Assembly (NCBI RefSeq): GCF_000819565.1
Contig: NZ_CP004393.1
Coordinates: forward strand, 2,294,001 to 2,358,000
Length of the DNA stretch: 64,000 nt
Direction: 5' to 3'
DNA from: Celeribacter indicus
GTDB lineage: Bacteria; Pseudomonadota; Alphaproteobacteria; Rhodobacterales; Rhodobacteraceae
A program made the position numbers and the translations under genes. Position 1 is the first letter of the stretch. Every line of letters begins with the position of its first letter. Of the stretch, positions 37,762 to 47,004 are shown piece by piece. Under the pieces are notes generated by a model. The model saw only the letters and a program-made list of their open reading frames with translations. It was not told where the DNA came from and ran no database searches.

Positions 37762-38843
37762 GGCTGCTGCAACCGGAGGATCTGGAGGATATCGCTGTCG
37801 GCGCCGCCGTGCTGGGCACGGGCGGCGGGGGCGATCCGTATATCGGCAAGCTGCTGGCGCGCGGCGCCATCCAAAGTCACGGGCCGGTGCGGCTTGTTTC
37901 ACTGGAAGAACTGCAAGACGACGCGCGTGTCATCACCTGCGGCGCCATGGGGGCTCCGACGATCGTGCTCGAAAAGGTGCCCTCCGGGGACGAGATGCTG
38001 ATGGCGCTGCGCCATTACGAAGAGGTGACCGGCGACCGGGTGACGGCGATCATGCCGTTCGAGGCGGGCGGGCTGAACTCCTGCCTGCCCATCGTTCTTG
38101 CCGCGCAGACCGGTCTGCCGCTGGTGGATGCCGACGGCATGGGCCGGGCCTTTCCGCAGCTCGAGATGGAGACCTTCAACGTTTATGGTATCGCCGCCGC
38201 GCCGATGGCGATGGCCGACGAGAAAGGCAATCTCGCCATGGTCAGAACCCGAAGCGCGAGCAGGGCAGAGTTCATCGCCCGCGGCCTGTGCATCCGCATG
38301 GGCGGGCAGGCCAGCCTCGTGAACTATCCGATGGACGGGGCCACGGCGAAGCGCGTGTCGGTGCCGGCAACCATGTCCTTGGCACAGGATATCGGAAAAG
38401 TGCTGCGTCGCGCCCGCAAGGAAAAGACCGACCCGCTGTCGGATCTCATCGTATTCCTGCGCACCACACATTACGGCCATGCCGAGCGTTTGGGATCGGG
38501 TAAGGTGACGGATATCGAACGCAGGGTTGAGAACGGCTGGTCCGTGGGGATCGTCACCATCTCGCCGTTCGGGGAGGGAATGCCCTACCGCATTCGCATC
38601 CAGAACGAAAATCTGGTGGTCGAGCGGGGCAGCGACATTCTGGCCGTGGTGCCTGACCTGATCTGCGTGCTGGACGTGGACACTGCCGAGGCCATTCCGA
38701 CAGAACGGCTGCGCTATGGTCAGAGGGTCGAGATTCTTGGGGTTCGCGTCCCGCCGATCATGCGCAGTCCCGCGGCGCTCAAGGTGTTCGGCCCCGCCGC
38801 CTTCGGCTTGTCCGCCAAGTATCAACCACTGGGAGGGGGCTGA
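37758..38843 (+). CDS. DUF917 family protein, copy 2
   Basis: A 361-residue paralogue of the preceding gene with the same landmarks: [12 protein letters not shown] (20-31), [34 protein letters not shown] and [27 protein letters not shown]. Clear divergence between the tandem copies, yet conservation of all glycine and Asp motifs in both, suggests two active and possibly heteromeric subunits. Its start overlaps copy 1 (ATGA), and its last 22 bases overlap the end of the convergent LuxR-type gene. Confidence 0.87.
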   Translation: MRLLQPEDLEDIAVGAAVLGTGGGGDPYIGKLLARGAIQSHGPVRLVSLEELQDDARVITCGAMGAPTIVLEKVPSGDEMLMALRHYEEVTGDRVTAIMPFEAGGLNSCLPIVLAAQTGLPLVDADGMGRAFPQLEMETFNVYGIAAAPMAMADEKGNLAMVRTRSASRAEFIARGLCIRMGGQASLVNYPMDGATAKRVSVPATMSLAQDIGKVLRRARKEKTDPLSDLIVFLRTTHYGHAERLGSGKVTDIERRVENGWSVGIVTISPFGEGMPYRIRIQNENLVVERGSDILAVVPDLICVLDVDTAEAIPTERLRYGQRVEILGVRVPPIMRSPAALKVFGPAAFGLSAKYQPLGGG

Positions 38844-41422
38844 TCCAGCAGGCCATTTGCCTGCGCCACCGAGACCGCAAGGGTGCGCCGGGCGACTCCA
38901 AGCTTGGAATAGAGATTCTTGAGATGGAATTTCACCGTGGGTTCGCTTATGTCCAGCCTGCGTGCGATTGCCTTGTTTGAGAGCCCTTCGGCCAGCAGAC
39001 CGAGCACTTCTTCCTCGCGCCTGCTCAACAGGCTGTGGTTGCGGGCGCGCCGCCCATGAACGGCCGCCGCCGCCGACAGGTATTGCGCGGCGGTCGGGCT
39101 CAGGCGGCTCAGCCCGCTGCGCCGGATGAGCTTGCGGATAACCTCTGCGAAGTCTGAGCCCTCGTCACGATATTGCTGCACCTGCTGACCGGGTCGTGAA
39201 AGTTCGGCCGCGGTCTCCAGCGCATCGAGCGCCAGGTCGATGTCTCCCTGTCGCGCGCGCGTTTCGGCCAAAAGAAGCGAAACGCGGATGAGAAGTGCCC
39301 AGCATCGCGCCTCGCGGGCGTCCAGCGCCAGCACTTCCAGATAATCGCGGGCGGCCTGGACATGACCTTCACGCAGGCGCACCCGGCCGATGGCCAACAG
39401 CGCCTCGCGCCGTTCGCGCGGTGTGGGCCATGCTGCGGGCTGCGTCACCTGGGGCCATTGCCGGATGGTCGTCTCTGCCGCGTCCAGCTGTCCGTCGCGT
39501 GTCAGAAGCTCTGCTCTGAGGATGCTCAGCGAAAGCCGGAGCCGCGGCAGCCCGCGCGCATCAGCCTGCGTCAACCCGTCCTGCAGGCATTCCTGGGCGC
39601 AGGCCCAGCCGTCCTCGATGAAACGAGCCCTGGCAAGGGCGGCGTAGCCCTGCACATAGAAATCCACCCAGCCTTCGCCGCGCGCCATAACCGGCATGTC
39701 GCGCTCGAGCATCCGGCGCGCTTCCGGGATCTGCCCCTGCAGAAAGCGGATGGCCGCAAGCGGCACATTGGCGATGGCAAGCAGATTGGCGTCGCTCCAA
39801 TGTCTTGCATTGATGGCTTTGCGCGCCTGCGACAGGTGGTCGAGTGCCGCTTCCGGGCGATTGGCGCTATAGTTGATGAAGCCCAGGTGGATCAACATGA
39901 AGGCCTGCGGATAGGTTGACCTTTCTTCCTGATACAGCGACAGGGCTCGGGCGGCACAGGACTGCGCCGCCTCCAGATCGCCTGTACGCGTATAGCAGAT
40001 GGCAAGATGGTTGTAGATCCAGGCAAGCTGCCAGGTATTTTCCTGCCGCTGGCTGTCAGCCCGCTCCCTTAGCCGTTCGATCCCGGCCGCGTCCATCGCC
40101 TTGTCTTCGTAGATCTCGTTCAGGCTGCTGATGTGCTGAAGCGTGGCCACCCAGGCTTCGTTGGTCGGAAACTTGCCGGCCTGGGTGTCGGCGATCAGAA
40201 GGTCGAGCACGGTGCGTGCCTGCTGTATCTGCCCGGCCTTCGCCAGCATGACTGCCCTGCAAATCCTGAGCGATGGAACGGCCAGAACTGCCTCATGCGG
40301 GACAGCGCGGATGATCCCGCGCAGCACCGTATATCCAGCGCGCAGAAACAGGTTGACGCCACCCGCTTTCTCGATTGTGTTCACCGCCAGGTGCACATCT
40401 CCGGCGAGGGAGGCATGCAGCACCGATTTTTCGACGATCCCGCTCTCCGCGAAAAGTTCGGCGGCACGGATATGCCGGGCGCGATGCGTCTCGGGCGGTT
40501 CGGATCCGGCGATGAATTCCAGCGCCCGCGCCACCACCGGGCAAAGGCGAAACCAGCCTGCGTTCTGTTCCTCCGGTTGCACCAGAGGATACATGAGCTC
40601 GATCCGGCGCAACGCGTGGTGGTCGTAAGAGAGCCCGGCAAGCTCGGCGGCGATGCGCGGGGTGAAACTCTCAAGCCCACTGACCGCGCGTAACACGTTC
40701 CATTCCATGGGTGCGAGGCTCGAGAAGACCTCTTCATCCAGAAACTCGCGATAGATGCCGGCCTGTCCCTCGGCCAGCGCATCCAGTTCAAGCTCCGGCG
40801 CGCCGCGCTCGCATTCCATCAGCGCCAGCCGGACGAGTGCGGGCCAGCCGGCAAGCGTGTCGATGATCCTGTCCATCTGTTCCGGCGTCATCCAGTGGCG
40901 CAAAAGCTGATGCATTTCCCCATGGCTGAAGGCCAGTTCGTTGGCGCCGATGACAGTCAGAAGCCCGCGCATCCGCAGCCGCGACAGCCTCAGTTCGGGT
41001 AGGTCGCGACTGGCCATCACCAGTCGGAGTTGGTCGGGCGGATAGTCCAGCAGCCCGGTGATCAGCCCGCTGTCGGACATCCGATGCGCATCGTCGAGAT
41101 AGAGTTCAACAGGGGCGGGGCGTTGCTGGATCGCGGCGAGGATCTGGGGAAGCGCCTGTGTTTCCAGCCCCAGCACCGACGCCACCCGCGCATGCAGCGT
41201 ATCGGGGCGCAGATCCGGAGTTACCGTCAACCAAAGTGCGTCACGTCCGCGCCGTTCCGCGCTGCGGTAGAGGCTGACCATGGCTTCCGTCTTGCCATAG
41301 CCGGCAGGTGCCTGAAGCAGCACAATCTGCCCGTCAAGCCCCGTGAGAAGCCGCTGTTCCAGTTCCGACCGGTGCAGAAGCGACAGCGCGTTGCGCGGCG
41401 GCTGAGAAGTGACTCCGTCCAT
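38822..41422 (-). CDS. MalT-like LuxR family transcriptional regulator
   Basis: An 866-residue signal-transduction ATPase with numerous domains. It has Walker A APAGYGKT (38-45), a Walker B-like [11 protein letters not shown] at about 105-115, a long helical TPR-like middle part (about 330-780) and a C-terminal LuxR HTH (about 795-860: [30 protein letters not shown]). Such proteins bind an inducer in the helical region and activate transcription when ATP-bound. Placement beside the two hydantoinase/DUF917 modules suggests it controls them. It is the last gene of the minus-strand group. Confidence 0.9.
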   Translation of the reverse strand: MDGVTSQPPRNALSLLHRSELEQRLLTGLDGQIVLLQAPAGYGKTEAMVSLYRSAERRGRDALWLTVTPDLRPDTLHARVASVLGLETQALPQILAAIQQRPAPVELYLDDAHRMSDSGLITGLLDYPPDQLRLVMASRDLPELRLSRLRMRGLLTVIGANELAFSHGEMHQLLRHWMTPEQMDRIIDTLAGWPALVRLALMECERGAPELELDALAEGQAGIYREFLDEEVFSSLAPMEWNVLRAVSGLESFTPRIAAELAGLSYDHHALRRIELMYPLVQPEEQNAGWFRLCPVVARALEFIAGSEPPETHRARHIRAAELFAESGIVEKSVLHASLAGDVHLAVNTIEKAGGVNLFLRAGYTVLRGIIRAVPHEAVLAVPSLRICRAVMLAKAGQIQQARTVLDLLIADTQAGKFPTNEAWVATLQHISSLNEIYEDKAMDAAGIERLRERADSQRQENTWQLAWIYNHLAICYTRTGDLEAAQSCAARALSLYQEERSTYPQAFMLIHLGFINYSANRPEAALDHLSQARKAINARHWSDANLLAIANVPLAAIRFLQGQIPEARRMLERDMPVMARGEGWVDFYVQGYAALARARFIEDGWACAQECLQDGLTQADARGLPRLRLSLSILRAELLTRDGQLDAAETTIRQWPQVTQPAAWPTPRERREALLAIGRVRLREGHVQAARDYLEVLALDAREARCWALLIRVSLLLAETRARQGDIDLALDALETAAELSRPGQQVQQYRDEGSDFAEVIRKLIRRSGLSRLSPTAAQYLSAAAAVHGRRARNHSLLSRREEEVLGLLAEGLSNKAIARRLDISEPTVKFHLKNLYSKLGVARRTLAVSVAQANGLLDQPPPSG

Positions 41423-41527
41423 TTTTCCAACCGACCCGCCTGACCGTCACCGCAGTCAGGCTTTATCTTGTTGCGGATGCCTTCGGGGGGATACCCGCAG
41501 GAATTCTCCCGCCACCGCTCGCCGGGG

Positions 41528-42889
41528 TCAAGTGAGCGAAGCGTCTTGTTTCGCGGCGCGCCGGACGCCGCCAAGCTCCGGCCAGGGCAGGCCCAGGTTT
41601 TCGCGCAGCGTGGTGCCCTCGTACTCGTCGCGGAACAGCCCGCGTTTCCGAAGCTCGGGGATCACCAGATCGACGAAGTCGCTGAGCGAGCCGGGCAGGG
41701 CCTGAGGCATGATGTTGAAGCCGTCAGCGGCTTCCGAGGCGAACCATTCTTCCATCTGATCGGCGATTTCCGTCGGGGTGCCGATCACGAGGTTGTGGCC
41801 TCGGGTTCCCGCGATGTGGTTGGCGAGTTCGCGGATCGTCATGTTTTCGCGTCGCGCGGTATCCGTCAGTACCTTCAGGCGTCCCTTGCCGGAGTCGCTG
41901 TCTGAAAGATCGGGGAAGGGCCCGTCGAGCGGATAGCCGGACAGATCGTGCCCCGCCATCGACGACAGCATGCCCAGAGCCACATCCGGGTCGATCAGGT
42001 CCTGCAATTCCCGAAACTTGGCCTGTGCTTCTTCGCGGGTTGCGCCAACCACGGGCGAGAGGCCGGGCATGATCTTCAGCTCGCACGGCGTGCGGCCGTA
42101 TCTCGCCAGCCGGCCCTTGAGATCGGCATAGAAGGCGATGCCGTCCTCAAGTTTGGGTTGCGCGGTGAACACCACCTCAGCGGTGCGTGCCGCGAGTTCC
42201 TTGCCAGGTTCCGATGAACCGGCCTGCACCATGACAGGCCGGCCTTGCGGGGTGCGTGGTACGTTCAGAGGCCCACGCACCTTGAAGTATTTCCCCGCAT
42301 GGTTCAGAAGTTTCAGCTTATCGGGATCGAAGAACCGCCCGCCTTCCTTGTCGAACAGAAGGGCGTCGTCCTCCCAGGTTTCCCATAGACCCGTTACCAC
42401 ATCTGCGAATTCCTCGGCGCGATTGTAGCGTTCGGCATGGAGCAGGTGCACATCAAGCCCGTAATTATATGCCTCTGCCGCATTGGCCGACGTAACCAGA
42501 TTCCAGCCCGCCCTGCCGCCCGACAGGTGGTCGAGCGAGGCGTATTTGCGTGCGATGGTATAGGGTTCGTTGAAACTGGTGGTGGCGGTGGCCACGAGGC
42601 CGATCTTTTCGGTCACGGCCGACAGCGCCGACAAAAGGGTGATCGGCTCGAAATATCCCGCGCGGGAACTGCGCCCGTCCGACTCGAGTTCGCGGTCCCA
42701 GATCCCGGCATTGTCAGCGAGAAACATCATGTCGAATTTGCCCGCCTCGGCGATCTTCACAATGCGGATGTATTCCTGGAGATTGATGCCGCCGTCCGCC
42801 TGCACGTCCGGATGTCGCCAGGCCGCAATGTGTTGGCCTGTCGCTGTCAGAAAGGCGCCGAGCCTCATCTTGTCGCCGGGTTGTCTCAT
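41528..42889 (-). CDS. LLM-class flavin-dependent monooxygenase (NtaA/SnaA/DszA type)
   Basis: A 453-residue FMNH2-dependent monooxygenase. The subfamily is visible in MRLGAFLTATGQHIAAWRHPD, FFDPDKLKLLNHAGKYFKVR and VMVQAGSSEPGKELAARTAEV, all typical of the nitrilotriacetate, dibenzothiophene-sulfone and pristinamycin group. These enzymes cleave C-N or C-S bonds or oxidise ring nitrogens and need a separate flavin reductase, which is not nearby. The ATG at 42889 follows GGAGGAAGG; the frame is open to 43006 but without a better start. It probably prepares or degrades the substrate of the island. Confidence 0.9.
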   Translation of the reverse strand: MRQPGDKMRLGAFLTATGQHIAAWRHPDVQADGGINLQEYIRIVKIAEAGKFDMMFLADNAGIWDRELESDGRSSRAGYFEPITLLSALSAVTEKIGLVATATTSFNEPYTIARKYASLDHLSGGRAGWNLVTSANAAEAYNYGLDVHLLHAERYNRAEEFADVVTGLWETWEDDALLFDKEGGRFFDPDKLKLLNHAGKYFKVRGPLNVPRTPQGRPVMVQAGSSEPGKELAARTAEVVFTAQPKLEDGIAFYADLKGRLARYGRTPCELKIMPGLSPVVGATREEAQAKFRELQDLIDPDVALGMLSSMAGHDLSGYPLDGPFPDLSDSDSGKGRLKVLTDTARRENMTIRELANHIAGTRGHNLVIGTPTEIADQMEEWFASEAADGFNIMPQALPGSLSDFVDLVIPELRKRGLFRDEYEGTTLRENLGLPWPELGGVRRAAKQDASLT

Positions 42890-43100
42890 CTGCCTTCCTC
42901 CGTTGGATAGCGCGCCCGTCGTAAACCTACGGGCTTGCAGAGGCGGTGAATATGCGGGCTGCCACGTAGACGGTATGCGCAAGGCGGCTCTCGTAGTCCC
43001 ATGCATGGACGTGTGACAGGGGTGGTCGCAGAACGTCCGTCTGCATCAAAATCTTTGCGTCGCCCCCGAAAATCCATGTTCCGGATGTTTCGGAAAGGGC

Positions 43101-44039
43101 TTAGGGCTGCCTCTCGATCATGGTGCGACGGACAAGCTGCATCGGAGAGGTCGCATTGTATTTGGTCATGGCGCGGGCGCGGTGAACTTCCACCGTGCGA
43201 TGACTGATGCCCAATTCGCGCGCGATCACCTTGTTGGCCAGTCCGTCCAGCGCGAGCGCCAGCACCTCGCGCTCTCGCGGAGTCAGCGGTGTCTCCGGGT
43301 CGGGCAGAAGGTCGATCATCAGCGCGTCTTCCTGTGCTCCGACCGTCCGGCCGTTCGGAGCGGCGCCGGCACCTGCCAGACGCAGATGCAACGCTCCGGC
43401 GATCACCCGGCGCGCGGTCACGACGGGTTTTCCGCATTGCTCGGCAAATGTCTGCGCCATGCTTTCCGAGTAGCCGACGGAATGCATCAGAACGAGATCG
43501 ACTTGACGCAATGGCCCGGCCACCTCGCGCAGGCGCGAAGCCTCTCCCGAATAGTCGATCGCGCGCGAATTCTGGATGATGACGCCGTAGTTCTGCAGCG
43601 AGACCGGATTTGAGGCCTGCCTGCGCAACGGGAACACCACACCAAGTTGCGCAGGTCCGATGACGAAAGAGGCGATCCAGTCGTCCACCGCCATTTGCCC
43701 GTTCAGGAACGGCGTCTGTGTGTGAAAGTTGCGAAACACGCCACTGGCCATGAGGACGATCAGATCATAGCCCTTCCTGTCCGCTTCGCCGATGACCCGG
43801 TCGAGGCATTCATTCTGGAACCTGGTCGAAACAACGACCGGGCTGCCGTCGTTCAGTTTGCTGACCAGCGGCAGGTCGCCGTTCGGTCGTCCGGCGCGGG
43901 AGATTTCCGCGCGGCTCAGCCCGTCGAGCGCGCCGATCTCGTCATAGACGATATCCTGGCCTAACCGGGCCGTCACTTCCGAGATGAGGCCCGGGCGTGG
44001 CGATTGTCCGAGGGTGACAATGCAAATTCTGCTTGGCAT
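43101..44039 (-). CDS. AroM-like domain fused to a LuxR-type HTH
   Basis: A 312-residue protein. Residues about 1-225 match the AroM family pattern: ICIVTLGQSPRPGLISEVTA, DEIGALDGLSRAEI, GYDLIVLMASGVF and the racemase-fold core up to GKPVVTARRVIAGAL. Residues about 250-305 are a LuxR/GerE HTH (PLTPREREVLALALDGLANK, then ARELGISHRTVEVHRA). AroM itself is a stand-alone protein of unknown function, so this fusion suggests the AroM domain senses a metabolite and the HTH acts on DNA. It lies 84 bases downstream of the second hydantoinase gene on the same strand. Confidence 0.85.
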   Translation of the reverse strand: MPSRICIVTLGQSPRPGLISEVTARLGQDIVYDEIGALDGLSRAEISRAGRPNGDLPLVSKLNDGSPVVVSTRFQNECLDRVIGEADRKGYDLIVLMASGVFRNFHTQTPFLNGQMAVDDWIASFVIGPAQLGVVFPLRRQASNPVSLQNYGVIIQNSRAIDYSGEASRLREVAGPLRQVDLVLMHSVGYSESMAQTFAEQCGKPVVTARRVIAGALHLRLAGAGAAPNGRTVGAQEDALMIDLLPDPETPLTPREREVLALALDGLANKVIARELGISHRTVEVHRARAMTKYNATSPMQLVRRTMIERQP

Positions 44040-44123
44040 ATTGCTGTGCGCGCGACCGGCGCCCTGTTCTTTTGATTTGGTACAGGACAGCCGAAACCGC
44101 AGGAGCTTGCAAGAGATGTGGGG

Positions 44124-45680
44124 TCATACGACGGGGTCTGAATCGGCCCTTTGCACGGAAATTGAGCCGATTGCACGCACGCGGACACGCCGCGCATCGC
44201 CGGGCAGATAACTGACCGGGATATCTTCGCGCTCGACCACCCTGAGCGTCGCCGGATCGGCGCCGCTTTCCACCGCGCGACGGCGCGCCAGTGCCTCGCA
44301 ATGCTCCAGCGCCTCCTGCCGCGTCATGCCGGTGACGATCTGGTCTACCTCGCCAGAAACCATGGCAGAGGCGGCACCGACTGCGTTCGCCACATCCCCG
44401 TTTTCCACGTGAACGACCATGGAGACGCCGCTCATGGATTCAGGCACCAGAAAGGCGCCGCCGCCGACGGCGATCACGGTGACCGGATCGGGAGAGGTCT
44501 TCATCCGGTCCACCGTTTCCTCGATCCGACGACCGACCTCGCGACGCACGCTGTCCACCAGTTCGGTGCCCAGCGCCGTGGTGCGCGACACGTCGCCCAA
44601 TGCGATCGTGCCGGCGCGTGCGGCGATATCGGTCAGTGTCAGGGTTTCTCCCCCGAAGACGAGCGCCTCTTCAGGTAAGCGGTAACCCACCGATTTCGGA
44701 CCGATCCTGCTGCCGTCCGGTGCCACGACAGTGCCTCCGCCGATGCCGATGGAGATGAGATCGGGCATCTGAAACAGAGTGCGAACACCGCCGATTTCGA
44801 CCACGTTGTTCGCCTCGCGTGGAAAGCCATTCAGCAGATGACCGACATCGCTGGTGGTGCCTCCCACATCGACCACGATCGCGTTGTCGATGCCCGACAG
44901 GCTCGCGGCACCCCGCATGGAATTCGTGGGCCCCGAGGCGAAGCAGAAAACAGGATAGCGCGCGGCGCGTCCGGCTTTCATCACCGTGCCATCGTTCTGG
45001 GTCAGATAGAGCGGCGCATCGAGCCCGCTGCGGGCCAGCGCCTCCTCGAAGGCCTCCACTGTGTCCTTTCCGTGCCGGGAGAGGGCCGCGTTTAGCAAGG
45101 CCACGTTTTCGCGTTCGAGCAGGCCGATACGCCCCAGTTCGAACGAGCAGGTGACAGCGATCTCGGGGGCAACGCGGCCGAGAATATCCCGTGCCTGTCG
45201 CTCGAAAGCGTTGTTCAACGGGGAAAAGACAGATGTGATTCCCGCGGCGGTGATGCCGGCGGTCCGCATCTCGCGCGCGGCGACCTCGATGGCGGCCACA
45301 TCGAGGTCCACGATGGGACGCCCGTCATACTCGTGCCCGCCTTCGATCAGAAAGCACATAGGGTCGATTGCCTCCCGCAAATCGTCGGGCCAATCCTCAC
45401 CGGGAGTGAGACTCGCGCAGGACGGCAGGCAGATGCGCAACGCGCCCACGCGGCTCAACCCGCGGCGCTCTATCACCGCATTGGTAAAATGCGTTGTCCC
45501 GAGCATCAACGCGTCTATTCCGTCGAGCGGTGCCTTCTTCCGCAGCGCGACGATTGCGTTTAGAACGCCGCTCGTCACGTCCGTCGTGGTCGGCGTCTTG
45601 ACCGCGGCGATCACGCGGTTTTCCTCGATCAGCACGGCATCCGTGTTGGTGCCGCCGACGTCCAGTCCGATTTTCTTCAT
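44124..45680 (-). CDS. Hydantoinase/oxoprolinase (HyuA-like) protein, module 2
   Basis: A 518-residue paralogue of the module 1 HyuA-like protein. It has IGLDVGGTNTDAVLI (4-18), GTTHFTNAVIERR, FASGPTNSMRGAASLSG and VVDVGGTTSDVG. The near-identical motif set but different overall sequence points to an older duplication and a related ring-opening substrate. No HyuB is present. Its start overlaps the stop of the DUF917 gene upstream (45677-45680), so DUF917 and HyuA are again coupled, in reversed order compared with module 1. Confidence 0.88.
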   Translation of the reverse strand: MKKIGLDVGGTNTDAVLIEENRVIAAVKTPTTTDVTSGVLNAIVALRKKAPLDGIDALMLGTTHFTNAVIERRGLSRVGALRICLPSCASLTPGEDWPDDLREAIDPMCFLIEGGHEYDGRPIVDLDVAAIEVAAREMRTAGITAAGITSVFSPLNNAFERQARDILGRVAPEIAVTCSFELGRIGLLERENVALLNAALSRHGKDTVEAFEEALARSGLDAPLYLTQNDGTVMKAGRAARYPVFCFASGPTNSMRGAASLSGIDNAIVVDVGGTTSDVGHLLNGFPREANNVVEIGGVRTLFQMPDLISIGIGGGTVVAPDGSRIGPKSVGYRLPEEALVFGGETLTLTDIAARAGTIALGDVSRTTALGTELVDSVRREVGRRIEETVDRMKTSPDPVTVIAVGGGAFLVPESMSGVSMVVHVENGDVANAVGAASAMVSGEVDQIVTGMTRQEALEHCEALARRRAVESGADPATLRVVEREDIPVSYLPGDARRVRVRAIGSISVQRADSDPVV

Positions 45681-46750
45681 GCGAACACCGATATGAAATC
45701 CATGTCATGCCCGAAACAACGAGGCCCGACGCAGGCGAGCCCGTCGGGCGAGGTGAAAACTGGTGGGGCCGGCAGCGCGATGAGGGAAACGCGCTGGCCG
45801 TAGCGCAGCATTTCGGTCCCGATCGCTTCGCCGCTGACGCTGTCCAGAAGGCAGATGAGATCCGGCACGGAGACAAGCGGTGTGCCGTCGCAGGTCGCCA
45901 GCGTATATTCGTTCTGGAAATCGACTGAGAGCCTTCTGCCCTTGTCGCCCTGCAGCCCCTCGAGCTCGACACGCCCCCGCAGGAATCCCTCGGTGGTGTT
46001 ACGTTCGACGTCCCACACGCGCCCGGTGAACATCAGCAGGCCGTTCTCCTGTTCCACAACCGCGGCGACAGGATCCTCATGTGCCGCGCGTGCGGCCGCG
46101 ATGGCGCGGCCGATGCGCACGGCCTTCGCGACCGTGCCGCGGATGCCCCAGGTCTTGACCTCGGCGCCCGACCGGGGCGCCTTGCAGGTGGCGGCGATGG
46201 AACCGACCTCGACACAGGCTTTGCGCGACAGCCGCTCCATCCATTTCCAGGAGGCGGCGCGTTCTACGATGACGGCGTTGTCACGGATATCCTGAAGCGT
46301 CAATGGGAACATCTGAAGTTTCCCGACCGAAAAACTGGTCATTTGCGCTTCGGGAAAAGCGCGGCCCATGCTGTCGGCATCGATCACCGGCAAATCCATC
46401 AGTGCGGCGGCGGTAAACGGCTGAAGAGCGTTGCCGCCGCCGATCTCGAGCGCCATGATCGCGTCGAAGCGGCGTCCCAGAAAACGCTCCATCATGCGGA
46501 TCGCACCGACCTGTGTGGCGGGATCGGCAATCCGTTCCAGCCCGACGACCGGCGCACCCATGTTGGACACGACGGCCACCATTGCGTCGTCGTCAAGCTC
46601 TTCCGCGCCAATGACGTTCACCCTGTGGCCCTGCCTGTAGAGCTTTCTCAGGTTCAGAAAGCCGTGATAGGGGCTGCCGCCGCCGCCCGTGCCCAACACC
46701 CAGGCGCCGGTGGCGAGCGGCGCGATGTCATCCTCTGGAAATTCCCGCAT
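45677..46750 (-). CDS. DUF917 family protein, copy 3
   Basis: A 357-residue third DUF917 protein. It shows GTGGGGSPYHG (20-30, Ser replacing the Asp of copies 1 and 2), VIDADSMGRAFPEAQMTSF, VDFQNEYTLATCDG and VPDLICLLDSVSGEAIGTEML. First gene of the minus-strand group, preceded by AAAGGACATTGC before the ATG at 46750. A frame extension to 46936 has Arg-rich shadow composition. It diverges from the peptide-type importer at 47005, so the 254-base gap is a shared control region. Confidence 0.86.
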   Translation of the reverse strand: MREFPEDDIAPLATGAWVLGTGGGGSPYHGFLNLRKLYRQGHRVNVIGAEELDDDAMVAVVSNMGAPVVGLERIADPATQVGAIRMMERFLGRRFDAIMALEIGGGNALQPFTAAALMDLPVIDADSMGRAFPEAQMTSFSVGKLQMFPLTLQDIRDNAVIVERAASWKWMERLSRKACVEVGSIAATCKAPRSGAEVKTWGIRGTVAKAVRIGRAIAAARAAHEDPVAAVVEQENGLLMFTGRVWDVERNTTEGFLRGRVELEGLQGDKGRRLSVDFQNEYTLATCDGTPLVSVPDLICLLDSVSGEAIGTEMLRYGQRVSLIALPAPPVFTSPDGLACVGPRCFGHDMDFISVFA

Positions 46751-47004
46751 GCAATGTCCTTTGATGCGCTGTCGCGGTTGTCGGACGAAAGCTATCCTGC
46801 GCCGCCGGCTGCGGACTAGTAAGGGCTCGCACGTATTTTGCAGGTGCAGCGAGCTGATAATATGAAGTGCAATATCTGCTCCTTGCCGGCGATGCCGTAA
46901 CAGGGGCAATCGGCCAATAACGGTGCCGGCGAGCAAAGATCGCGAAACCGTCTAAACAATGCGGCGGCCCCGCAGGTTGCACGCGCTTCTGACAGGGAAT
47001 TCAA
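46751..47004. promoter_or_regulatory. Shared divergent control region of module 2
   Basis: A 254-base gap between the DUF917 copy 3 (-) and the importer binding protein (+). A weak + strand promoter candidate is TTGCAG (46838-46843), 17 bases, TATGAA (46861-46866). The AT-rich patch at about 46830-46875 marks the likely regulatory core. No minus-strand promoter with proper spacing stood out, and no long palindrome was found. Confidence 0.35.
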
